The notes under the pieces: model-generated
What the model saw: the letters and a program-made list of their open reading frames with translations, nothing else
Databases searched by the model: none
Told to the model about the DNA's origin: nothing
Shown: positions 38,201-49,300 of the stretch, in pieces
Numbering within the stretch: position 1 is the first letter of the stretch
How the letters are laid out: each line of letters begins with the position of its first letter
Made by a program: the position numbers and the translations under genes
Source of the DNA: Phalacrocorax aristotelis
Lineage: Eukaryota; Chordata; Aves; Suliformes; Phalacrocoracidae
Direction of reading: 5' to 3'
NCBI RefSeq assembly: GCF_949628215.1
Contig: NC_134286.1
Span: forward strand, 3,224,001-3,288,000
Length of the DNA: 64,000 nucleotides

Positions 38201-41200
38201 CGACCATTGCATGTAAGAGAGGGCAGAGCTGTATGGAATGGAAAGAGCAAAGGAAGAGTCCTGACAAGTGAATTACAGGAGGAAAACTGGTTGCTAATGC
38301 AGAGGCTCCTGGTTAACAGTAAAGAGCATGCTGCTGGGGTGTAGTGGCAAACATGACAGGACGTATCACCATCATCTTCTTGGCCTCTTTAAACGTCAGA
38401 GCAAGTTAATTTGGGGAGACAAGCTGAAGGGAAGAGACCTTTTCATTCTGCATCCTTCTTTTGTGTTTACTTGTGTCAGTGTATTACTATAGAGAGGATC
38501 AAAAACTTCCAGCTCTGCATTTAAACCCGGAGTTTCATCCACCAGTCATTCACAGACTTATCAAGGGCAGTATAGGAAGCTTCACGTATTAAATTCTCTG
38601 GAGTAAACACGGTGACAGCTGCAGCGAATCTTTTGATGTTAGGTTAGTCTGGCAGGCATCAGCGGCCTACATGAATTTTCTTTTTCTAGCTTTCAGGTTA
38701 TTATACCTTTTTTTCTGTTCACAATATTAAGGCAACAAAAAATTTGGCTCCAGTCACGCGCTGGGAATGTCTCTGTAGTCACTGCACAGCCAGTCCTCCC
38801 AGCAAATATTTAGTCTAACTAAACATCATGAATGAAGAGGCTGTTGGAGTATAAAGTAGGAGCATAATCTCTGAGGTTTTAACCAAGGCATTAGAAAGAC
38901 CTAATAATAGCAGGGCTTTGCAGAGATGCTAAGATAAAGAAAAAAACATCTTGAGAATGCCTTCAAGAAAAGCTTCGCCTGTCACCAGTCACTTGGCAAC
39001 AGGAAAGACAAGCTTGGACCGAGAATCACACAGAAAAATGAAGACGGCATAATAATAATTGTTGTGATTTTGTGAATCTGGCATTCTCCTTGCCAGCACA
39101 TCCTGAGTGACCCCGTCAGATATCTCTGCAAGGCAAAACTACTCTTTTAATATTTAAGCCCATGTTCTAATATTTCTGTAAGGCAAATCCTGCCATGGGA
39201 TGATGGAGAAGATGATGGTGACGCGCAAAAGAATAAAATGCCATTTCTCAGTGGGGTACCCCTCTAGATCACTGCCTGGATTACACTCCCGTGCTCTCCT
39301 GGACGCTTGAACTTGAGCTTGTCTCTCCTCTACCACCACAGTGAGCATCCCTCAATGGCAAACCAAGTCCCATTTGCAACGTTGCTGGTCTGTTTTCTTC
39401 GAACAATAAACGTTACACAGAATATACAGACCAGGTTCCCTGAATGAATTAGGAAAATCAACAGGCAATTTTGTTTCAGAGCCAACTTTCCAGCCAGCAA
39501 ATAATGAGTAACGAGGGAATATGGTATCAATAGTTTGGAAGTTTTATTACTGTTGTCAAGTTTCCCATTATTACTGGGTTTTTTCAAAGTAGTATGGTTT
39601 ATCTAATGTAGTGAGAAGCAGATGGTTTATTGCTTGTAAGTGGTTATATGATTCTTGCAGAGGAAGTATATTGAACACTTTTTCTGTTTTTATCAAATAA
39701 ATATTTTCCATTTATTTACTAGAAGAAGGGGAAAGGCAAATATAAATTATATTGTATATAAACGAATATGGATATATTGACAGGAAATGAAACATATTGT
39801 AGTAAAAAATGTTCTAATATTTTGTTTTCTTAGAAGAAAAGATGCTAGTGTTAACAGCTGCTCAAATTTTAAAATTCATAAATGCAAAGATGTTAGGGCC
39901 AAAAAGAGGAGTTACAAAAATGTAGGCTGATCTATATAATACCTACATAATACAGGCCATTGAGACACACGTAATGATTTTGGCATCGCACTGACGATTT
40001 CTGTTAAGTTGGAACATATTTTAGAAAGAGAATGTCTAGTTTTGCCTTCAGAAATTCTCACCTTGACCCTGTGGCTGTGGATACTATAAGCCCTATGTTT
40101 TGGAAAACTGAATCGAGTGAATACGTTCTGAGTGTAGAATTGTCTGCCCAGTGCAACTGGATCCCCTCTGAAGGTAACAAGGTGCATGTGAAACTCAAAT
40201 AGACTTCCTGCAAGATATTTTCCTGTTTCTCCTTAATTTAGTTACACTGTCCAGTCAATTCTGGATTTAGCAGGACTTTATAGTTGTTCCTGGAGGAATT
40301 CTGTGCAGAAGAATTGGTAACGACAGATCTTTCTGCACTGTTCCCCTGTTTACCAAACTGATGATGGTGAGCTGAAGAGATCACTTATGCAGATGGGGCG
40401 CCTGTTTTAACAATCCTCTCTGTTTTTCAGCAGCTAAAAGTTAAGTCTTACCCAAACAAACATCCGTATCCTCACAAAGTTTACTCTTCCACAGGGAGGA
40501 AGCTGCGTCTAGTTCTGGTGGTACAAGTCTCTGTATGAAATCATCCTTTCCCTTGGCTGGGGAGAAACATGTTTGACAGGCACTTCTTCAAGGTACTTTC
40601 TTCTTGTAGCTTTGCTTTGAAGTTTGTCACAGTGATACAAAGGTTTGAGCGGGCTCTCTTATTTGGAGCTGTCTGGAAGACTGCAAACATGTTGGTGATA
40701 TTAGCAAGCAGACTAAAAACAGACCATCGTCTTTCCCTTAACACGAAAACACTTCAGTATTCTCGGCTCAGAAAAACATTTACAGCCGTTGTCAAAGCTA
40801 CACCTAGTTCATCTTCTACGGAAAAAAGATATTCCTGTTGTAACTTCACTGTCTCCACTGAAGTCAGTGGATTTCTATTAGAGGAGGACTATATGCTTCA
40901 TGTTAACTTTTTTTTTTTACTGTTTAAGATACCGTTGATATCAACACACTTAGGGTACATTTCAAACTCTGAATATGGCTGCAAAAAGTTATAACTTTTT
41001 TTCCCTAGAGATATGTAATCTAGAGAATCCATCTTATATAAACCACTACTGATGTTGAGGAATTTTAACATACTAAAGGACAACTTCTAAAAAAAACCAC
41101 CCAGATTAAGTTCTGATACAAGTAGTGGCAAGACTGGATTAAATTTGCACTGCCTCTGTCCGTACTAGATGTGTTTTGTGGCTAAATGGAGGACTTCAAT

Positions 41201-41650
41201 CTCAAGAGATGCTTGAACAGCTTTTTTTGAACGCTAAAATATACTAAGAGAAAAGCACTGCACAAACCAACATAATTTCCCTATAATCTTGAAAAACTGA
41301 ATATTTCTTGCATTTTTGCAATGTTAGCTCTGATTTCCAAACCATTTGTTAAGGGTATTTTAATACCAAATTAATGTAAGATATCATGTATTATCACTAA
41401 CGCACATTAATAAAGCAGTTATATCACCTAATAGAGTGTGAAAAATATAAATTTCTAATGAAGCCCCGTGTGAAAACCGGAGTATTAATACAGTACCTCT
41501 GACAGAATAGCGGAGACTTTGGTGGGTTCCTATGGAAAACCCCCACCCGAACCAGGGTACCAGGGGACGGCCGCAGTGGAAATTAACCGCTTCCTTCCTG
41601 GTTTATAAGGCCTGGCTTTGGGAGCCCCAGCCCCAGGGAAGGGATCCCGC

Positions 41651-41679
41651 CCGCCGCCGCCGCCGCCGCCGCCGCCGCC
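41651..41679 (+). repeat. CCG trinucleotide repeat in CpG island
   Basis: Nine uninterrupted CCG units plus two bases lie inside the second CpG island. They sit just downstream of a TATA-like box, so they could fall in a 5' UTR. Such repeats are often unstable in length. Confidence 0.95.
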
Positions 41680-41761
41680 TCAAGGCCGCGGAACAGCCCC
41701 GCCGGCGGCGGTACCCCGCGCGCCCCCGCGGAGCCCTGCGCGCCCCCGGCGGCGGGCTGCG

Positions 41762-41770
41762 GATGGCGGC
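41762..41770 (+). promoter_or_regulatory. YY1-like motif
   Basis: GATGGCGGC matches the core of the YY1 motif often found just downstream of transcription starts in CpG-island promoters, in the same orientation as the gene. Here it points rightward, toward the CNK-like exon. Motif evidence only. Confidence 0.5.
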
Positions 41771-41787
41771 GCTCCGCGGCCGCCGGG

Positions 41788-41802
41788 CCGCCAGGTGGCG
41801 CT
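41788..41802 (+). promoter_or_regulatory. CTCF-like binding motif
   Basis: CCGCCAGGTGGCGCT closely fits the CTCF core consensus CCASYAGRKGGCRSY, with one deviation (G for A at the third base). It lies in a CpG island between HDX and the CNK-like gene, a plausible place for an insulator or loop anchor. Occupancy cannot be known from sequence. Confidence 0.7.
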
Positions 41803-41959
41803 CTGCGCCGCCGGCCGCCGCTGCTCGGTGCCTGCAGGCCTGGCTGCGGGCGGCCCCGGCCTCCCCGGGCACCCCCAGGCTTGCCCTTCCCTTACAGCCC
41901 CTGTACGGGCCGCGGCAGGCCTCCTCCAGCCCCGCTGGAGTTAGGGGAGGACAGCCAAA

Positions 41960-44900
41960 ACCCAACCCTTCAGCTTGCAAACTCGGCGCTAAGTAAGGCG
42001 AAGGTTTGTGATTAAATAGGAATGTCCGTTGGTCCTTATCGCAAATGTAAACTGGGGTTTTTGCTCCGGGTAGCACAAGCTTTATTCCAATCGTACGGAT
42101 TCACCAAAGGCAGTTTTCTTGACCTCCATCAGAACCACAAGAGTCTTGAGAGCGATGATGCAAAGAGATGCTGTGAAAGCATCTCTTTCATCATGCAGAA
42201 AGAGTCCAGTTTAGAACAGAACCAATCAAAACTAATAATTTAGCTACATTGTTTTTTAAAAAAATGTTCTTTTCCACAAAGAGCAGCTGTATAATATGCG
42301 ACTGTTACACTATAAAAAACTTTCATGACAACCACAAGTTCAGCGGTCATTTCCTTAGAGATTCTACTTATATTTCCATTAATAATATAAATTATAGATG
42401 TCCTAACATTACATACCGCTTTTCCAGGGCATTCATGACTTATTTAACCTGAAACTGCATGCTTATGTTTTCCATAATGGCTATCAAATGCAATAACAAG
42501 ATTTTCTAAAACTAACCTGCTTATAAAAGACTTATTTCACAACATGCAGGTTACTTCTTCATCAAAGAATATGAGAATAATTGTTACCAAATGAAAACTG
42601 CAAGAAATTGCTCTAGTGTTACACTAACTATGTTAACAGGTTTGAGCATAATCATTAATTGGAAAGTTATCACTGGCCATGAAATACACAAGAACATTTA
42701 ACTGCCTCCCACAGTGACCATGAAAATACAGAGAATGATGGTTTAATTAGTAATCCCAGAGATACCAGGCAGTGCTCAAAAGCTAAAGAACTACCAGCAA
42801 TATTGCTAAGAAGGAGGGACTCTAAACCTTCCAACCAGTCTGTTCAGCCTTAGGCCTTCGCTGTCAAAGATGATAGCAGTGATTATGGCCTGTAATTCCC
42901 AGATTATCTTATATAGGCCTTTGACAACAACACTACATCATATAGTGAAAGGTCTGTTTCCTTTCACTGTTCCAAATGCCTTACTTTGCTCCAGCGCCTA
43001 TGCAGAGTTCAGTCAGAAAGTATTTCTCATTTACATGACCTAGATAGAATAATAGTGAGAAAGATGGTCCTTGATCTTATTTTCTGTTGGCTTGCTATAT
43101 TCAGCCCGGAAGAAAAACATAATCATGGGAATGCATTATTTCTTTTATGTCGGTGTTAGGAAGCAATGCAAGGTAGATTTGGGGATAGATCTAGGAAGAT
43201 GCCTTGCAATAAACAGACAGAAAAACACATGGAATAGCTTTAGGGGTTACACAGGTTTGCTTATTTTTTAAAAAAGTTCCTTGTTTAGTGTCTTTTCAAA
43301 CTTGATTTTACTACAGTGACCCATAGCTGACAATAACTGTAAGCGAGGTGGGTGAACCCTAGCACAGCTATGTTTAGAACCACGTCAGTAATAAGGACGG
43401 TAGCTCAGTGCAATGGGTGGCTTATTCCACGATTACTCATTTTAGAGTCATTACCTCAGCTGGCATACTGGACTGCCTATATTAAAAAGTGCTATGCACT
43501 GACTTGAACTGCAGCTGCAGAAATAGTCTGAATGCGTCTCAACTACATTTGGGCTCAGCTATTGCTGAGTTGTGTCCATTACTGTGGTCAGCCACAGGTT
43601 CCTCTTCTGATCTAGACACGGCTTCCATGTTCCTATGATATATGACAGTGTGTGAGAAATAAATCTATCTTGAAACATCAAAGCAAAGAAGCAGAGGAAA
43701 TACCCAAGCATGATCTTCCATGGACTGCTACGATGAACATACCCATGAGATAAGTGAAAGGACCGTTTGTCTGGGTTTAGAATGATTCGTGACAAACTAC
43801 GGCTATGCGCACCAATCCATGCAACGGAAAATGAAGCTGAATAAATCATCTGCTCAAGGAGAGAAACAGAGTTACTGTTTTTAACAACTTTAAATATTTC
43901 TTCCAAGAAGTAGTACAAAACATAGACTGTTGCCCAGAAGGTTGTAAAATCCCAAAATATGGATGAACAGTGACTAGTAATAATAAAGAAAACCACAGGA
44001 GATTATCTAATAGTCAAGATCTTTCAGATAAATTATAGTTACTGCCAGAACCAGCACCCTGGTGGTGAATAACAGTATGAATAAACGAAAATGCAAACCA
44101 TCTTTGTGGTGAGGAGCCTCAGTAACAGGACATCAAAAAGTTTTTTAAAAGTTCTCATTCTGAAAATGGAAGTACTGATTCCAAAGTAATAGTTTTAAGC
44201 TACTTTTGTCATCCAAGGACAATTAAAATGAAGGGAAGTATGCCCGCTGACACTGATAGGGTTTGAATTCAGGATCTGTCCTCTTACAAAAATATGTCAA
44301 AATATAAAAAAATAGTCTGCCCAGTCAAGCACGGGCAGGAAATGTGAGACAAAAGGACATTGACAGAACGTCTGTCAAATTACAGAAATTAGAGAAATAG
44401 TCCAAACAATCACAACTGAAGATTATTTCATGTAATTGTGTCCAAATACTAAATTCATACACAGCATAGCTTATCTCAGATTCTTCCGTACTTGTATTGA
44501 ACTTAAAGAATTTACGAGAGGTGATCATTTCGTGAAAACAATTTTAAGAAAGCGTAGCCTCAAAACAAGCAGCTTGTACAGTTTCCAATAGCTAACAGAA
44601 ATATTTATTCTATCTCAATTCTAGACCACTGTTGCCTAAAAAGAGAATTATTGTGTATTTGAAATCTTTGTCATTGTTATGTCCATGGTAAACAGCTATT
44701 TAGAACTAAAGCTACTGAAAGTGGTCTCCCAGAACTCATAGAGGAAGCTGACATGCTGTTCAGCTGGAAACAGCCTTCTTGAAGGAGAATTGATGTGAAT
44801 CCTTTTGTAAAGGAGATCTGTGCTCTGAGCAGTCAAAATATATCATAGAATACTAATCACACTACTTCCCAAAGCAAAAGAAAAATAAAAAAGGATGGAG

Positions 44901-46140
44901 TGCATCACTGAACTGAGAATGGTACATCTCTTTGGACACATTTTGGGGGGGGAGGGAAGGATGCCTGCCTGCATCCTTTTCTATATAGACTTAAAGAAGA
45001 ACCCTGAAAAGGTATAGCATAAATATTCCATTCGCATATAAAGTTCCCCCACATGAGATAAAAAGGACAGATCTCAGCCCGGGTAAATGAACGCAGCTCT
45101 GGTGGAGTGAGGGAGGCAGGGTAAGAATATCATCTTCTTACCCTAATTTGCTGGTGGAACTTGGAGCAGTGCAGGCAGAAAAGGCACAGATGAAAGATTA
45201 CTGAAAAGAGAGGTGGAACTGCTTTGTTCTGTCTTTTTGTCTGGAATCTGAGTTTCTCCCCCTAAAATAAAATAGCGGGGCTGCATATCTCAGACAATGG
45301 ATTAAACAGAAAACACGCACCTCTTCAACCGCATGATGCAGAACCCGTGCTGCATGAGGTGCCAAGAGTCACAAAAGGGTCCAAAAAGCGCCATTCGGCA
45401 TGTCACGTTAAAATGTTTCACCTTCATCTTGTGGAAGGGTAGTAAACTTCAGTATTAGGAATATTTAAGACATTCTGTTTCTCCCTAACAAAAGGGAGAG
45501 ATTGACTGATGGTCCCAGTGCTTTGAATCAAAATACTTGCTATGCTTGTCTATATTAAAGTGCTGTAGTAGTAAAAATTGACTGATGCTGTCATACTTCC
45601 ACTATAAAATGAGGAGCTCATAGGAGGAAATATATTTGCTCTGCATGTGGCCAGATAAAAGAGTTTTCTTGCAACAGTTTTTTCTTGGGTAAGACTTTTT
45701 ATACTGTGTTTGACATTCTGAATTACAAGATTATATAGTGTAAGACTCCAGCAACATTTTGCATTGTAAAGATGGAGATGCTCAGCATTTTGCCAGATGC
45801 CAAGTGATATTCTGATATTTCTATCTTCTCTTTAAACTGAGTGACAGTCAGCATATTCACAATGAAGCCAAGACAATCTGCTATCAAGTTACAGTAGTGA
45901 TATTTTCCCTGATGAAGATCCCAGAGCTTGTTGGAATAAAGGTCCTTAAAACTCAGTGTCTGGAACAGCTCCAGCTTGAATTGCTCTCTGTGTAATATAA
46001 TTTTATATTTGTGCCAGTCTAATAAGTAGATCACTGGGTAGAGGCTTTTGTAAGTAAGTCTATACGTACTGCACCATTTCCTGGCTCCGTGCTCCAGTGT
46101 GTTGCAGGCTGTGTGCAGTGGGGGAGGTGCCAGAGCTGAT
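41960..46140. other. Region between CpG island and CNK-like first coding exon
   Basis: This AT-rich stretch is either intergenic DNA or a 5' UTR intron of the CNK-like gene. It contains a 40-nt hairpin at 42155-42194. The longest ORF (43559-43996, minus, 145 residues) has no features I recognise and is compatible with chance in AT-rich DNA. No other gene is supported. Confidence 0.6.
42155..42194. repeat. Bulged 17-bp stem hairpin
   Basis: ATGATG, a single C bulge and AAAGAGATGCT pair with AGCATCTCTTT and CATCAT across a GTGAA loop. The stem is 17 bp with one unpaired base. It resembles a short miRNA-like foldback or a tiny palindromic element, but the pairing does not extend into the flanks. 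A canonical pre-miRNA would need a longer stem. Confidence 0.85.
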
Positions 46141-46153
46141 CAAGCAGTGTAAT

Positions 46154-46318
46154 TTTATACATTACTGAATCAGTGCAGGAGAAACCTGGAGGGACAAAGC
46201 ATCATCTTCTCTTTGGACTGCACTGTAAAATCCTACAGCTCTCTTAGCCCAGCCATGCTCTGATACATTTTTTCTCTCCTTTTTCTGATTTTGGTGTGAA
46301 TGATAAAGTGATCTGATG
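46154..46318 (+). promoter_or_regulatory. Probable 5' UTR of the CNK-like gene with two minimal uORFs
   Basis: Upstream of the CNK-like ATG there is a TATA-like TTTATAC at 46154-46160. A possible splice acceptor, CTCTTAGCCCAG, ends at 46252. Two tiny upstream ORFs follow: ATG-CTC-TGA at 46255-46263 and ATG-ATA-AAG-TGA at 46300-46311, the second ending only seven bases before the main start. Short uORFs of this kind can damp translation. Whether transcription starts here or at the CpG island near 41.6 kb cannot be decided from sequence. Confidence 0.45.
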
Positions 46319-46382
46319 ATGGCTCTCGTTATGGAACCTATTAGCAAGTGGACGCCCAAGCAGGTAGTGGATTGGATGAAAG
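46319..46382 (+). CDS. CNK-family scaffold protein, first coding exon (SAM domain start)
   Basis: The exon reads MALVMEPISKWTPKQVVDWMK plus the first base of a Gly codon. It then meets a donor AAAG|GTATGA at 46382. This is the distinctive start of CNK proteins (connector enhancer of kinase suppressor of Ras), where a SAM domain opens MEPxxKWxPxQVVDW. Family members are membrane-associated scaffolds with SAM, CRIC, PDZ and often PH domains that link Ras-Raf-MAPK and Rho signalling. The MAL extension and the Met-Lys before the junction match CNKSR2, while the Pro-Lys-Gln matches CNKSR3. An ATG three bases upstream (46316) would add one Met. The chosen ATG has A at -3 and G at +4 and matches the family start. 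Exon 2 (family sequence GLDDCLQQY...) was not found within the next 17.6 kb, so a relic exon cannot be ruled out. No gene symbol is given because it may be CNKSR2 or a distinct paralog. Confidence 0.85.
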
Positions 46383-49300
46383 GTATGATCATTTATTGCC
46401 ATGTATTGTCTGTACTTTGGATCCTGGCAGTTTACATATCTGCTCTTGTGTTCATTGTTTTGGGAAGAGTTTATTCAGTTTTAATCATCCGTGTGCTGCT
46501 TTGCACAGTAGTTTTTCAAGACACGACTGAGGAGAGAGGCTGTTTAAGCTGTGCAGCATGTTGTTGGAATTTCTGCTGAGAACTGAGTAGGGATCAAATG
46601 CATTTGTTGGTAAACGCAGGCATAAAGTGTTTGTGTCTCATGGCTCCATTATGCATTGCACAGTGTAATGTTATTATGTTTGGTTGCTTTAAATTTGCCC
46701 TGATTAGGTCTGTTTTGCTCATATCAGGTGATCTGATGCAGTGGCTGTGCAGCACTTTTGTGTAGTTTAGGGTACCACAAGGAGCATAAGGTGCCGGTGA
46801 CTGGACTGAGGAATTCTGCTCCTTTAGTGACAGGTCCTGATTCGTTCAGGCTTCTCAGCTGCTCTTGCTCGTGCCGCTGGTGTGTGTAACGCACCCGCGT
46901 CCCCGTCTGTCGCCGGTACTGTGGACAGTGCAGCCCTTGCCGTGCGTGGGGCACGCAGGGGGAACGCACAGGGCTGAGCACGGCTTCGCTGGGGAAACTC
47001 TTCCCGATAACTTGACAGGAATGATGATTTCCCAGCACATTCGCAGTTTCACAGCACAGCCATAAGCTGTGACATGTTTTGCCTTACAATGCTCGGCTGT
47101 GCTGCAAACAGCTTGGGTTGGATGGGAGGCTGAAGAATTGTTTGTGATGACAAGTGTTTTAAATTTCCCCGGAGCGAGGTAAAATGCATTTCCACAGTAG
47201 GATGCATTAGTGTTGTTATACATTGCTTCTGATGAGCTGTCTGCCTTAGAGACAAATAATTTCTACTACGAGGGTTATCCATTATATAAGGAGAAGAGGT
47301 GCAAATTTTATTTGTCCATTACTCATGGAAGTAATTTCTGTAATGTGATTACTGAACTTATTGGAGGGTTGAATTGGATGCCCACTGTAACATCCTTAAA
47401 GCTTTCAAAGTGTTGTCATTATTAAGGGAATGGTTTTGATTTCGTTTGGCTGAGATACGTCCCCATAATTAACTGAAATTGGGCTGCTTATGAGCTCATC
47501 AGATACATTACAGTTATGAGCAAACTCTTCTTTTACAAGCACACAGTTATTATGAAGCTAATGCAATCTAAGGGAATGTATGTAGATTGTTTCTCAGGTG
47601 TTTGTGAACTCAGGTTAATTGGGAAGTCTTAAGCAGGTCATTGGGATGGATCCCGAAACCATCAGATATAGGATTGATTCCCATACTCCAGTGTCATTAC
47701 TTGAAATCAATTCCTAATGTACATGCAGAGGAGAGTTTTCTGATCCGCGCCTTTATTTTCAGTGCATAGAAGATGTAAAAAGTGGCCAGATCATGATGCT
47801 ATTTTAATTCATTACTTGAATTATAATGTGAATTAAATGCCAAAGTGTGTATAATACTTGTTGCTAAATTTAAAAATACTTCTGCTACTTTTTAATCCTT
47901 TTTGATGTAAACTAATTGCATCTTGGGTAACATTATTCCATAACATGTGTAGTGCATGCCATGGGAAGAAAAAAGGTCATGCAAACAAAAGGTTTTTAAA
48001 TGTATGGAGTTGCCTGACAGTTAAATATCTATACAAAGACTGCATGCTGCATCCGTAGGGACGTCTGGAGTAGGCAGTATTGTTAGTTGTGTGCCTCTGG
48101 CCTTAGGCATAAATAAGTATAATGCAGTGAACATTGAAGTATCCACAGATAGGTATTTTCCTTGGTAACATGGATGCTACCGATCCACAAACAGTGAAGT
48201 GGCACATTTGTCCACTTTTACCATGCTAGTATTACAAGCCCCTTTTTCATGCCGCTGTTTACCCTTATGAATGCATACTTCAGCTGTAGCCGAAGAAAAG
48301 ACCTAACAGACAGAAATGGAAGCATACCAAAATCGGTTTAAAACTACTTGTAAATCCCTTACTTTACAGAAATTGCCCAATTGTTGCCACTGTTTACCTG
48401 TAATTTACATATATTCCATCTGTCAGCTCCATTAGCAGTAGTCATTCTGCTACACAGCTATTAATGCTTTAGAGAGATTGAAGGTCTGCATGGGTAATAA
48501 TATTCAAGTGATAAGATAGCGTTTACGTATGTCTTCTGTACTGAAAGGTACACTTTGACAGCATTAAAAGATATGGTAAAGGCATTTTAGAAAAATTACC
48601 CCACTACGAATGTGGAATATTATCTTTGCTATAGAAAGCAACATGTTAATAAACAATATAGCAAATATTGCAAGTGTAATACACCTTTTTTTGGCTTAAA
48701 AGCAGGTAGTCAATTAGTTTTATTTGTAAAGATTGTAAATTATATTTAATAGGGAAATTATAGTAATATGTCTTTTTAGCTTGAATTTATCATAATTATT
48801 TAAGCTATCATAACGTACCTTTAAAAACTGTTAGCAAAGTACAGGCTTTGAAATTAACTAGCAGTAAGTACCAGCAAGATCAAGTAATTGAAGAGAAGAT
48901 GGAAGAAAGCCACAAAAATCACGTTAATAGTTCGAGACCTGGGTACCCAGAGTGCGTCCTGGTTACAGTGTGCTGTTATCAGAAGGAGCTGTAGCCTAAG
49001 CCCCGACCAAGAGGAGACGCCCTTCTGTGCTTTTCCTTAAGGAAATGTTACTTGCCAAAACAGTAACAATTGGTAGGCTTTAAGGAACATTATTGTGACA
49101 AGTTGGCATCTTGTATTTATCCACAGTTCCTTTCTCAGGGACACATTCAACTGGAATTCAACTTGGGGAACTGCATCTGCTGGTGTGGACAACCAGAAAG
49201 TGCCACGCAAGTCTTTAGAAATTGATTCTGGAGGCCTGTAGAGGATCTAGAAGTTAAGACTCTAGATACCGTTGTGGTAAAGAAATTGTCTTTATACAAA

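Larger units (their letters stand above)
30380..41530. other. Intergenic region, right part
   Basis: About 11 kb of AT-rich DNA has no gene that I can support. It contains two perfect short inverted repeats (33694-33710 and 35238-35265) and a spaced 21-bp duplication at 34677-34725. Somewhat more GC-rich stretches lie at 36720-36960 and 37780-38010, with small meaningless ORFs. No terminal repeats or retroelement tails were found. Confidence 0.7.
41540..41960. promoter_or_regulatory. Second CpG island, possible upstream promoter of the CNK-like gene
   Basis: This is a compact GC- and CpG-dense island of about 420 bp in AT-rich DNA, 4.4 kb upstream of the CNK-like ATG exon. In plus orientation it has a TATA-like TTTATAAGG at about 41601-41609, a CCG repeat, a YY1-like GATGGCGGC and a CTCF-like motif. 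A possible plus-strand donor (CTAA|GTAAGG) is at 41993. This order suits plus-strand transcription, but no exon is proven. ORFs through it (for example 41532-41996) are low-complexity Arg/Ala/Pro products of composition. It could also be an independent insulator or non-coding RNA promoter. Confidence 0.65.

Noticed and set aside
40569-40994. 141-residue plus-strand ORF
   Set aside because: No family similarity, low-complexity Phe/Leu run, and no supporting promoter or splice signals.
41532-42076. 154- and 157-residue ORFs on opposite strands in the second CpG island
   Set aside because: Poly-Arg/Ala stretches come from the CCG repeat; stop codons are simply rare in GC-rich DNA.
43392-43425. 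tRNA A-box-like GGTAGCTCAGT
   Set aside because: No B box, no acceptor-stem pairing and no downstream T arm within tRNA distance.
43559-43996. 145-residue minus-strand ORF, Phe/Ser/Leu-rich
   Set aside because: No recognisable motif or splice context; an ORF of this length is plausible by chance once in 64 kb of both strands.
48930-48950. GTTCGAGACC, similar to a tRNA B box
   Set aside because: No matching A box upstream and no SINE-like structure; chance match.
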